From NCBI GenBank assembly GCA_039111635.1, contig JBCAQO010000013.1, positions 310,001-374,000 of the forward strand: a stretch of DNA of 64,000 bases, in the 5' to 3' direction. The notes below the pieces were generated by a model. It was given only the letters and a program-made list of their open reading frames with translations. It ran no database searches and was not told the origin of the DNA. This DNA comes from Heterobasidion occidentale (lineage: Eukaryota; Basidiomycota; Agaricomycetes; Russulales; Bondarzewiaceae). Both the position numbers and the translations under genes were made by a program. Below, piece after piece: positions 34,569 through 45,283 of the stretch; within the stretch, counting starts at the first letter, position 1; each line of letters begins with the position of its first letter.

Positions 34569-36823
34569 ATGGATACTACTACCGTCGTCCAGCCTCAGCC
34601 TCCTCAGCCCCACACTCCCAGTCTCTCGCGCCGTCGTGGTTCTGTGTCTGCTGGTGACCCCTATGGCCTTCACGAGTCTAAAGACCTTCCGAGCAGAGAC
34701 AGACGCATGGCGAGCAGACTCACCATCGTGCGCGTTGGCGGCGCTGAATCTGTCGAAAACAGCTCGCGGGTTTCTCACCCGGATGATCTCCCCCCAAAGC
34801 CGAAGCCGCATCTGTTCGATGTCAATTCACCTACGACGACTTCCACGAACAGCCGTGCAGCCCCTAGACCTGGCCGGCTCTCATTTGCGTCGACATTTGC
34901 GCGGGCGCGCCGTCAGGGGGTCCCGCTCTCCCAAGCATACCCGCCGGCCCCCGTCGTCGCAGCACCACCGTGTCGACCTATTCCCCTCGGGCCTCGCTCA
35001 CCCCCGCACAAATATATGATCTCGCGCGCTCCTCTGTCAAATCTGCCAACCATTCACCCCTTGGCTTCTCGTCCCCTACGAAACATACTGACCTCGACAC
35101 CGTCGAAGGAGCACGCTTATCAGGAGGGAGTCCGGCGAACTTCACGCTCATCCCGGAAAAACAGTTTCTCCCCTTTGTCGACCGCCCTTCAGAAGTCTCC
35201 GAGCTCCTTGACTCGTCTCCGACGAATCGCCTCATGGCCCTCCTTGAGCACGCATTTCCAGCTGTGGTTAACACCCATGCGGAACTGCCAGACGAGTCCC
35301 TTAAGACTCAGCTAGATTTTTCAAATCCAGAGACGTGGTCGTACACTACGCTCGTCGCATGGATGTGCAGAGTCTCGCGCACAGACGTCGACGACGCGGA
35401 GTGGATCCGCCGCATCCGCGCGTGCGTCATGACGCACAACGAGCAGATCTGCATGAGCCTCCTTGCCGCACTCGGCGCGCCCGCAGATTACTCGTCCGAC
35501 TCTTCCGAGAGCGACGTCCCCTCCTTTCACGGCCACTTTCCCCGCGACTTTGACCGCAGTTTTGACCGCATATACAATGATCGAGACTTCGATAGGGACA
35601 GCGAGGGCGCAAGCGACTCGCCTTCCTCCCCGCGTTCCCCACCGACACTGCTCATCCATCCTTCGCCTGACAGTTTGACGCTCACGGCAGGGCCTCAGGA
35701 GCGGCAGGAGCACACCTCTTCTGGGCGACACGGGTTAGAGGAGTATGATGCTCATTTCCCGCTTGACATCGTTCCCGTGCCCACATTCGACGAAGAGAAG
35801 CATCAGCTCCACCTTCCTCATCTCCAGGCGGGGAAATCTCTGCTACCGTTGGGCACTGGTACCGGCGCCGCTGGCAGTAGCGGCACCTTCGGAAGGCGCT
35901 CGCGCTCTGGGAGTACATCTAGCTGGGGGTCGTCGCGATCGAGCTCGCGCTTGTCAAGCGCCATGGAGAGTATTGGGGAAAGTGAAGGTGAGAGGGAAGG
36001 TGCGAGCGAGGAGGATCTGACGCCGTCTGCAGAGGTGAAACTCGATGCCCTCTCGGTGGGTCAGGATCGGTCAGGAGTGGAGACTGCGCGCTCAAGGACA
36101 CCTATCGACACCAACGGTGCATCCAAGGCAAACGAAGGAGCTGATGAGTTCGAGCACGAAAAGGGCGACTTCGTTCACGCACATACTCCAGGCTCGAACG
36201 GCGAGCCCGCAAGAAATCTTCCTTCGAGTGAATCCGATGCGACACCGTCCACGAACTTCAAAGGCCTCCGCATCTCTACCGCCTCGCAGCCTTCCGCCCC
36301 TTCTCCCACTCACGACCCTTCGCCCCGCCCCATGAGCCCCCTTCCCCCTATCACTGTATCGTCCAATGCCGCTTCCGCCGGTGGTGCTTCGGGGCTTGAT
36401 GATGCTCCACGTTTCGGCAGGCGCCGCAACACCGTCAACGTCGCGCACGTCTTGTCGGACGCGCCAGGCCATGCGGGATTCAAGTGGAGCGCGGGGGGTC
36501 CACGGTTCCCCGCGTCGTTTGCGACCGCCACTGCCCCTGCGCGGCGGCGCCAGTTTCCGAACGCGAGCGACGAGATCGGGGATGCGTTGGATGTTGTTGG
36601 CAGGAAGTTGGCAGACAGGTCGGTCTGCCACAATTTGATTGATTGTCCACCTGCTCATCATTTTTTTTATACTTTCAGTTCGCAGGTGGAATCTGAGCAA
36701 AGTTTGTTCGACCCTTCCCCTTCGACCAGTGCTTCTTCGACCCGAGCTCTCAGGTCTTCAACTGTCTCTCAAACTGCACACTCTGATGCATTGCAGCGCA
36801 ATATGTTTGCGCCTCAAAAGTAA
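34569..36823 (+). CDS. Uncharacterised Ser/Pro-rich protein with one conserved helical block
   Basis: ATG at 34569 begins a disordered N-terminus (SLSRRRGSVSAGDPYG). The frame changes near 34.92 kb and continues open to 36823; the final part is spliced at 36619-36678 (60 bp). Adding one G to the GGGGG run at 34916-34920 would join the frames naturally; a 74-bp intron (34889-34962) with a weak GTCGAC donor also fits phase. About 740 aa in total. The likely folded part is LLDSSPTNRLMALLEHAF through TWSYTTLVAWMCRVSRTDVD and IRACVMTHNEQICMSLLAAL. The rest is serine-rich with phospho-acceptor-like clusters (GSTSSWGSSRSSSRLSS) and RFGRRRNTVNVAHVLSDAPG near the end. I do not recognise the family. 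No membrane segment or signal peptide. Confidence 0.6.
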
Positions 36824-37018
36824 CTCTATTAGTGCAGCATATCCTTTGTACTCTAGCATCTCTTCCATCCACAGTTTCTCCTGTCTTCTATGTAATTAGG
36901 AATTTCACCAGCATAATCATGATAAATCGCGCATTTTTCACCTCCACGCAGATGCCTGATCATCTCAACAACCACGCGAAGTCGTATAATAAATACTCCG
37001 AGCTGCAAGGCTGAGGGC

Positions 37019-40000
37019 TTAATCGGATTTGGATCGAACTTCGGCTTCAGCCTGAGCCTGTGCACGAGTCCAAGCCTCATGTCCAAGGATCGCGGCGTGG
37101 TTCTCGAACTTTCGTCGCAGGAATTGCGCTTCGCAAAGGGTGGTGGCCCGCGCGGCATCCACTCGACCGCGACGGGTGCTCCATGGCTGGTCCTTAAAAT
37201 ATTCGAGGAGCCCAGTCATCGTCTTGTACCGCGCGTCGAGAATGTGGCGGATGAGCCTGTGCGAGAAGATAAGGGTATGGCGGGGTTGCGCCTCTCCTCG
37301 GCGGGGGTCTCGTACTTGACGAACGGGTTGCGGGGCGGGATGAGCGGGCGGGCGAAGTATGTGTTCACTTTGTCGAGGGGCAGGGAGAACGACGCGGGTG
37401 ATGCGAGGCCGACCAACACTTTGGCACACGCGGTGAGGCGGCGGAACCTGGGAGGGTCTTGATGAGCGGTAATGTGATATGGCATTCGAGCCGTGTGACT
37501 TACCTCTTGAGATTGCCTTTGGGTATAGCTCAGTGGTGAGTGACTTCATAGGTCAAGAACGATTGAGGAACACTCACCCTTCACGAAATACTTATGTGAC
37601 TTCGCTAATAAGAAAACAGTAGCGGCTGCTGTCGCGCCTAGCCCGATCGCGCCCGCGACATGGCAGACACGTCCCAAAATTCCTCCGACACGACCCAGAA
37701 CCTCTTCCCAACCGTGCAGATCAACTGATGTGATTTTTCTCACAGCGGCCAGCAAAAACTGGTTGCTGCCGAGCGCGCGACCGAACCTCGAAGCCCAGCT
37801 CATCGTGCGCTTGAACACGACCGACGCAAACCAGCTGTACACGGCTCCCATCGCGGCGCCTCCGAAGATGACTTTGTACTGAGAGATCGTCTCGGGTAGC
37901 TCCCGGTTCGCGAGCAAACGCGACGCGAGAAGGGAGGTACCATATACAGGCAGGTGCAGGACGAATGCAGGAACGAAAAGAATAAAACGCGGGTCGAGGA
38001 AGGCGAGAATGAGCCTGAGGATCAAGAGACGGAGTGTCTGCAATACGGTGGGCGCGGTGCCCGAGTACTCGTAAAAGAGGGACGCAGAGACTGCGCTGTG
38101 GGTCATATTCGCGTACTGCAGGAGTGCGGAGTAATTGAGAAGGAGTTTCTTGACGTGCTCTTGTTCCTCAGACGCATTTCCGGGAGAAAAAATGTCAACA
38201 ATGCTCGGGGTGGATCAGCTACATCTGTGCAGCGATGGAAATGAGGGTAAATGCATACGTTTGACTGATGTCGGGAAAATTCCATAGATGCATGTCGTCA
38301 TCGGGCCAGAGGATGTCTCTCACCATCTGACACGCTTGGTGAGTATCCCTATTGGACAGAACTGATCAGTAGCCGTACAGTGTTCACTTGCTACGCAGGG
38401 CAATTCTGCACAATAGCCAAAGTCGTGCCCGACGAACTAGAAGCAATCGCGACGAACAGCACTTACCAGTCAGGCGCGTCGATTGTCAACTCAATCATCC
38501 TTGAATTAATCTCCGTAGTCAGACGTTCGACGGTCGCGTGCGGGGTCGAATCCTCGTGAGGGTCCAAATAACCAGAGAGATAGCAGTCGATGGGTATTGG
38601 GGCACCATAGCTGTATACGTTGTTATTCCAATCCACGTGAATGATAGAGTGGTACTCACCTGACGACAATCTGTCAACAACGAAACTCATGCAATTAGAA
38701 GGTAGAGCTCGATGATACATATAACGAAAATAGAACTTGCACGACTGAGATACTGCGACTTGTCGGTGTAGACAATACCCACCGGCACGAGGCTCAATCC
38801 TGCTGTATACGTCGGGCGCTCCTTTGGTGCCGCTTTGGGTTTGTGGTACCCATGATCCCAGATAAGTTCTCCACTTGGCTGCGTCGTTTGCCAGGTCGAT
38901 TGCCACTCTGGGTGTGCTGATGAGGAAGGTTGCCACTCTTGCTGTGCTGAGAATGAGTAAGGTTGCTCCATCCGACTATATTGTGGTGCGTAAGTCGCCG
39001 GTTGTTCCCATTGCAGCGGCGTCGTTTCAACGCCGGTTGTCGCGGTTGTCCAATTGAGAGCGGCGGTCCCTGTGAGCTGCACCTCTGACGTGAATTCATA
39101 CTCCTCCTTCACTGCGGACTCTGCTGGGGTGTCGATGATGATGGCAGTCCCATTTTCTCCCTCCTCTTCTATCTTTTCTTCCGATCCTACTTCAATGTTC
39201 CCTTCATCAGCCCTCACTACCACCTCTTCCGCTTCTCTTCCCCACTCGTCACCCTGCTCTCCATTAATCCCCGCAGTTGAATCAACTTCCTGTCTCTCCT
39301 GTCTCTCCCCGATTTTGTCCGCTATGGACGTCTCAGCTTGAACATCCACTTCAAGCTCCAATTCTGGTTCCCTCCGTGAATCCGCGTCCATCTCCTCTCC
39401 CATCAGATTCTCCTCGCTGGCTCCTGCCTGTGCTTCTGATATGGCCATCTCGTTCCGCTGCAGCCATTCCTCCCATTCTTTCTCTTCTCTCTCCTTTGCC
39501 TCCTGCTCCTCCGCCTCTAACCTGGCCTCCTCCAGCTGCCATTTTTGTATGCTCTCTCCGCATCCTCTTTCGCCTTCCGCTGCTCATTCTCTGTCTTTTC
39601 CCTCTCTTCCCTCCCCTTCTCCCACTCCGCCGCTTCCGCCGCTTCCCATGACGCCTTGTCCGCTCGCACAAACTCGAGAGCGGCAAGCGCTGCGCCCTCT
39701 TTCACCTGCATGATACGTGGCTCAGTGTAGCTCGTGCCTTCCGGAAACACACCAACGACGCGACCATCAAGAAGTGCGCGAGTAGTAGCCGCGAACAAGG
39801 AGTCAGCAGTAGGTGCGGTGGACTCGGAAGGTTGTGTCCCATTCGGCGTTGCACCACGGCTGTTGGGGTTACGCATCACAGGAATAGCTCCTGAGGATTC
39901 CATAATGAAACGAGACACAGGATTTTTGAACATCGACGACTTGGCCCAGAAGGACACCTCTCGCTGGTGCGGGATGGTGACAGCTAAGTTCAGAAGTTAA

Positions 40001-40280
40001 CAGAGTCTCTCGCTGGCAAGTGACGAGAAGGTGATACGCACCAAGAGTGGCAATGTCAATGATTCATTGTGATGGCTAGAGCAGCTGTACAATAGCGCAT
40101 CACGCTGGTCTTCAACACGAGTGCGAGACTGGCAAGTTGACACGGTTTGGACGTACATGATGAGTGGCCCGTTTTGTGGGATGTTCTCTGGCCACGAACT
40201 GTCACCTCCGAGTAGAACGTGGACAATGTCCATTCCGAGATTTGACGCAGCGCCTTGTAGACGATGACAGGCTCCGTCAT
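37019..40280 (-). CDS. Glycerol-3-phosphate / DHAP acyltransferase, GPT2/SCT1-type
   Basis: This enzyme acylates the sn-1 position of glycerol-3-phosphate or DHAP, the first step of glycerolipid synthesis, in the ER membrane. From ATG 40280 one reads YKALRQISEWTLSTFYSEV, NIPQNGPLIM, the catalytic HHNEIID (HX4D, after restoring one base), VSFWAKSSMFKNPVSR, VGVFPEGTSYTEPRI, then a long K/E/R coil and acidic insert. YGAPIPIDCYLSGY (motif IV) follows, then ISQTIVDIFS, a hydrophobic C-terminal block (LRLLILRLILAFLDPRFILF, FGGAAMGAVYSWFASVVF) and a cytosolic tail to 37019. There are many introns, including a GC-AG one and an 11-bp exon (38670-38660). Four single-base losses interrupt the frame (about 40192, 40064, 39542-39546, 37282-37285). 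Family assignment is firm; whether the locus is intact depends on whether those are sequencing errors. Confidence 0.82.
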
Positions 40281-40582
40281 GACTGAACCTGTGAAGGCGA
40301 GATAAATGCGGTTCAACCTGTGGTCACGCCAACCGTGTGATCCCGCCTGAGACCAGTGGCGCTGAGAACGAAACCACCATGACGGCGCTTGAACCTCGGA
40401 GACAATCGAAATCATATTATCCCAGAAATCCACATCCTACAGTGTTCAGATAGAGAAGTAACCATTAACACGACTGAGATCAATGACTACAAGATCCAAA
40501 ATCAGGCTGTCCTCTCTTCAGAATTTTACCAATCAATGCACCACAACTTGAACAACGGTGTCGATTTTCTGCCCACAGAATT
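40281..40582. other. Short intergenic region
   Basis: About 300 bp between the PL14 stop (40583) and the acyltransferase start (40280), both on the minus strand. It must hold the PL14 3' UTR and the acyltransferase promoter. The plus-strand open frame crossing it is the antisense shadow of PL14. Confidence 0.5.
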
Positions 40583-42691
40583 CTACGTAATGCCATCTTT
40601 GCCACCCAATCCTGTCTCTTCAGATCCATCATTGATTGACATCGCAAATTCTTTGAACCAGGTGAACTGGTCGCGCGGCGATGCCCATTCATCGTCGTTG
40701 CCTCCAAAGAAAGTGCTGCAGTTGCACAACAAATCAATTGAGAGTCATGAGGAACGAGTCCCAGAGATTACCCACCTGAAGAACAGACCAGAGAACCCAA
40801 CCAACCCATTTGTTTGCCCACCGTCGTCCCCACTAGCGGAGAGACTGATACCCGCATCCATCTCCTCTGCCGAGCTCGCGTTCGTTTCGCCTATGATGAC
40901 GGGTACGGGCGCACTCCAAGGCACCACATTGACAGCTCCATCCCCATGATCGCGCGCCCGAGCCCCTAAATCACCCTCATCTTGCGCAAACGTGAGCCCG
41001 ACGCGGCCTCCGAACAAGTCTCCGAGGCCTCCAAGCAAGCCACCAAGTAGCCCGCCGCCGTCGCCGCCGTCGGGTGGAGCAGATGGCGGCCTGGGTTTAG
41101 GCGCCGGCTTCGGTTGTGGTTTTGGCTTCGGATCCGGCTGCTTATTCGGCTGCGGTTTGGGGGGCTTGTGCGACCCTGTGCGCACGTGTGCATCGTCGCT
41201 GTCTCCATCATTGTCGCCATCCCCGTCCTCGGGATTGTCCCCCTTGCCATCGTCAGGCGACGGAATGCTTCGATAATACACGTCCTCTCTGTCAATTACA
41301 ACCGTACCGTCGATCTCGAGCCTCAGCCCACCGTCCTGCGCCCCAGGCGTGTTCAGCACGACCGTCTGGCGTATGTGCGTCCATGCTCCACGCGCGAAGT
41401 GGAAGGAGCCTCGTGCAAGGGACAGGCCGTAAGTGACATCGCAGACGGTTTGGGGCGGGAGGGTGCAGAGGGCAGCGGTTTGATGGGTCTTCGGAGCGTA
41501 CTAGGGAGATGGGAGAGCATGCAAGATAACGTGGGTGAGAAGGGCGAAACGTAGAGGAGGAAGGAAAGAGCGAAAGCAGAAGGAAGGAACATTGGAATGG
41601 AGACTTACGAGATATACTTCGCCCTTCCCGCCCTCCCTCCACATCAACCGCGTACTCCAACATGTCTTCGCATCGTTCCCCCCACTACACCCCCTGTGCC
41701 CCCCATACAGCCCTGGCAACTTCCCGCCCTTCACCCAATCAAAGTCGGTAGGGAAAAAGACAGAATAGTCGAGTGTAACGTTGTGTGCGGCCATGAGATT
41801 CAATGGAGAAGCGTAGAATTCGGCGCCACCGATGGGGGCGTGCGAGTCGCCGGGGTTGATGGAGAGGGCAGGATAGAGGAGGCGAAAGAGGGTAGAAGAT
41901 AGAGTGAGATTGGAATTAGGGTCTGGGTTGAAATCGGCGGGATTAAGGATCGTGATGGGGTTTGTGCCCGGGCCCGGGACAGGAGTCGCAACAGGAGAAT
42001 CAGGCACGGAAGTGGAATCAAGTTCAGAAGAGATAGTAGAGGCCAATACATTGCTCGTGGCCCCTGAAGATGCGGGGAAAGAGCTTGATGCAGATATTGA
42101 TGAGAGTGCTGAGGCCGAACCCGAAGCCGACGCGAGTTCAGGAATCCCGTCAACAAAATCTAAATTCTGCTTCCCGCTTGCGAAATGGGTGACGTTGAAT
42201 GAAGCCAGATCCGTCATCGTCGCGGGCGCAGTCCATGCAGTGACTGGCATTGGAGTCGGCGACGGAGCTGGCGTTGGGTCTGGGTTTGACGAGGGGGTGG
42301 GCATCGACGTGTTAGAATCGGTGGTCAAGGAGCTCGGGGTCGTCGTAGTATCAGGAAAGGACGAGGGCAGATTTGACACCAGCGTGCTCGATTGTTCCGC
42401 CATAGTCGTTGGAGGGGCGGAACCTTGAGAGGCGGGTTGCGCGAGCGAGGCAGTCGTGTCGGGAATCAAAGTAGATTGTGCAGTAGGTAGTGGGAAGAGA
42501 AAGATCGAGCCACCTGCTAGACCTGCAGCAATAGTAGGAGGCGGCGATGATGGTGGTGGTGCGTCCAAGTCGGATGCATTCTCAGTGGAAGCGAGAGGGA
42601 TGCAATGCGCCTGTCTTATGTGGAAGTTGAGGAGGAGTAGAAGAAGACATGCAAGGGAAGAGAAAAGAATGGACGAGACGGCCTGCGTCAT
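40583..42691 (-). CDS. Secreted polysaccharide lyase family 14-like protein
   Basis: PL14 enzymes cleave uronate-containing polysaccharides (alginate or glucuronan type) by beta-elimination. Exons 42691-41609, 41500-40776 and 40715-40583 join in phase to 646 aa. The chosen start gives a clear signal peptide (SSILFSSLACLLLLLLNFHI). Residues about 30-260 are a Ser/Thr/Pro-rich region. The catalytic jelly-roll follows: LDYSVFFPTDFDWVKGGKLP, LYGGHRGCSGG, CWSTRLMWREGGKGEVYLYA, ARGSFHFARGAWTHIRQTVV, GGLRLEIDGTVVI, and finally GLFFSTFFGGNDDEWASPRD followed by FTWFKEF. Between EDVYYRS and GLFFST lies an unusual insert of about 160 residues, rich in Asp/Gly, then Lys/Pro, then Gly/Leu. An alternative start at 42808 would place the hydrophobic stretch internally. 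Secretion is inferred from the signal peptide; the substrate is not determined. Confidence 0.85.
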
Positions 42692-42929
42692 GCAAAGTAG
42701 AAAAAAAAGTGGAAGCAAATAGGGAAGCAAGGAGAAGGACGAGAGCGTGATTGAACTGTACACCGGAAGACTTTGGCTGTTGAAAGGCATTGGGTTCTCG
42801 ACTGACACTGCGACGCGCCTGTGTATCGGTTGATATCAAAACGACGTCGGAATGAGAAAATATAGACCATATTGAGAACGAAATATCTGTTCAAGATTCA
42901 GTCAAGAATGAAATGCATCACACAAGACG

Positions 42930-43979
42930 TTATGAATTCTCTGTGTGCAATTTGTACAGCGAAATTTGTTCGTCAGCCGAGAGCCCCATCCTCCCGCGCC
43001 AATGCGAAACGCGAAGAGGTGGGTGGACATCGTGCTCATTAAACTGTCTGTACCGGTGCGGCCTGGCGAAGATGGAATCCAGTATGGTAGGCACATCTTC
43101 GGTTCGCACGTTTCCCAACCTAATGACCTCTTAGCTTGGCTGAAACGGAATGAAAGGCAGCATGGTGGAAGTGGGGTATCATATGTATGAACGTACCAGT
43201 CTCCATAAGGATAGACCAGCAGATTCGCCGCATACCTATTGTATATAAACCATCGTTCAATCCAACACTCCAGCTGAGCGTGGTAACGGGAAAATGACAA
43301 CAAAGTGTACTCACTTATGTCCGCCGACGTGCCCTACCTCACTGACAACCACGCGTCTGCCCAAGTCAGCATCTTCGAGGCCGCGCTTCCACACTTCTGC
43401 TCTCAATGCATCTGCCACTTGTCCTCCCCAGTCTCCGCATCGGCAGTCTTTTGCGCCATGCGTGCAGACATATAGATAGACTGTGTCGTCGGCCTGGGTC
43501 CGGTCTTGCCCTTCAAGCAGAGGTCTCGGTAGGTCCAACTCTAGAGAAGAATGAGATGCTACCAAATGCTGTTTGACTTGTTCGGCTACGCTATCGACGT
43601 TGTCAAGCGACACGCTTGGAACATCGAGCCTGGAGTTTGAGTGGCGGCCGGCTACAAACACAGTAGCGCTGCAAACCTCGCCTCCGCCTGTGGCCGTCCT
43701 ATGAGTGAAGTCATACGGATTGGGATAGGCGGGATTCCAAGCGAAGTTGACGAGGCCGTGCAATTCGCGTGCGCGAAGCTGGAGGGCGGAGCGGAGGGGC
43801 GAGGGAAGAGCTGCTGGGAAGTCTTTGGGGCGGTGTTGGCTGTGGAGGAAGATGTAGGCATTGTGGGTAGGCGCTGTTCCGACGAGGCTGTCGACGCTGG
43901 CGTTGGGAGGTGTGGATGTTGATAGGAGGCGAAGGCGAAGAATGTGGTTGGGACGCGCCGTGACCGTTCGGGAAAGCAT
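42930..43979 (-). CDS. Sucrase/ferredoxin-like (thioredoxin-like ferredoxin) protein
   Basis: Three exons (43979-43315, 43235-43197, 43119-42930) join in phase to 297 aa. The N-terminus (MLSRTVTARPNHILRLRLLS) is Arg/Ser-rich without acidic residues, typical of a mitochondrial targeting sequence. Hallmarks of the sucrase/ferredoxin-like family, which includes yeast Aim32, are YLYVCTHGAKDCRCGDWGG with its cysteine cluster, and VGHVGGHKYAANLLVYPYGD with the conserved HxGGHK and YP.GDW elements. Such proteins adopt a thioredoxin-like fold and some carry a [2Fe-2S] cluster through Cys and His ligands. The C-terminus is HWRGRMGLSADEQISLYKLH. The biological substrate is unknown; mitochondrial redox quality control is suggested by the yeast relative. 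Confidence 0.85.
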
Positions 43980-44099
43980 CTTCGATGGCCGAGGCGCGTC
44001 TTGACTCTTGTTCTGCTACTACCACCACCGCCAAGGATGACACATTCAAGCAAAACCACGATACATATATACTCATTGTGCAGGTCGATGTTCCAGGCC

Positions 44100-44875
44100 T
44101 CTCTGCGCTCCTGAGGCCGTCTCCATCGACTGTGTCGTGTGTACACCAATCGCAACACTTGGCAAGATCGTCGCGAGCCGTTGACAGGTTGGAAACATCT
44201 TGCGCGACCGGTGGTCCCCCCATGCACTTGAACTCGATGCTATCTCTTTGTCACATGCAGGTACGAGTAGGCTCGCTAATACTCAACAGACAATCGGGAT
44301 TCGGGAGCTGGGGATCCAGATCGGCGGTTCGAGCGACATACTCCCTGCTCGTGCTGCCCTCTAGCGGGGGGCGAACTCGGCGAAGCGGAAATTGTTGAAG
44401 ACAGTGTTGCTCGTGATCAAATTGCGCGAGCGGTGCCCACCTAGTTATTGCAGAGTGCCCCACAAGTCGCTGCTGCCGGTGAACGCGAAGTTGATCTCCC
44501 TCACAGCCAAGTGTTTATTCGAGCAGAGAGTTTCCAAGTGGGAAGCAGTGTAATGAGCGCGCTTTCGCGTGATCGGGCACCAACGTCAATGCGCTACGTC
44601 GTCCACGAGTGTCTATCACCGCACCTGAACCTGGCTTATCTGGCCGGAGCGATGCTGATGCATCGCATATATACCGTATAGAGGGAACAGTGCACGGCAG
44701 GCTCTGGGTCGGACCACCCCCCACATCGGCAATCATACCCGTCCCTGCACCCATCATGGCCAAGTCAGTCGTCTCCACCAACGCCTCGCGCACATCCAGT
44801 ACAGTCACCGACAGTGTCGCGTCGCGCATGTACGGCTGGGTCGAGGTCCCGTTCTATATCTTTGTCACCGTTTGA
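44100..44875. pseudogene. Scrambled fragments of a RING-family gene tail
   Basis: Parts of this interval match the C-terminal region of RING gene 2. On the minus strand, GGPPVAQDVSNLSTARDD (about 44220-44160) resembles GGPPPVQDISRPPTARDE. LRRVRPPLEGSTSRE followed by PQLPNPDCLL (about 44390-44290) resembles LRQLGPPPEGNASRES followed by PIPNSGLL. On the plus strand, 44609-44770 reads MSITAPEPGLSGRSDA and GRLWVGPPPTSAIIPVPAP, matching ITAPAPGSSGPSA and GLWAAPPPTSS of gene 2. The two blocks are in opposite orientations, so the copy has been inverted internally. No RING domain is present. Confidence 0.7.
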
Positions 44876-45283
44876 CATCATGTTGCGAACGGTTCATGCA
44901 GGTTGGTAATTCGCGTAATATTTGAAGGCCCATGAAGCATGCATCTTTTCTCGTCTAATTTTTTTGAGGCAAGCAGAAATTACCTGCCCCCCGTATGGAA
45001 GGTAAAAATATTCGCTTCTGCAAACGAAAAGCCCATGCGTAGACATAAGCTCCACCTGCCATGAGCTTGAATGGGCCTCAGATTGACGATATACCGCCGT
45101 CTGCTGTGTAGTGCCATGTTGTCCACGCACCTCCTGGTTCCTGCTACTTACCATGTCACAGAATGTTCGTGCACGATCCGCTGATCAATCCGGTTTACTC
45201 TTGGAATATATATTGGAGTGATCATACTCATAATACCCACTTGAATCGGAGAACACAAACTCGCCACTGAGCGTGAGTACTTG
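44876..45283. other. Intergenic, no supported gene
   Basis: About 400 bp, AT-rich, downstream of the short-chain dehydrogenase; probably its 3' UTR and spacer. Confidence 0.4.

Noticed and set aside
34889..34962. 74-bp intron joining the two frames of the Ser/Pro-rich gene
   Set aside because: Phase fits but the donor GTCGAC is weak; a missing G in the GGGGG run explains the frame change as simply, so neither was adopted as fact.
40389..40949. 186-codon plus-strand open frame
   Set aside because: Antisense shadow of the last exons of the PL14 gene.
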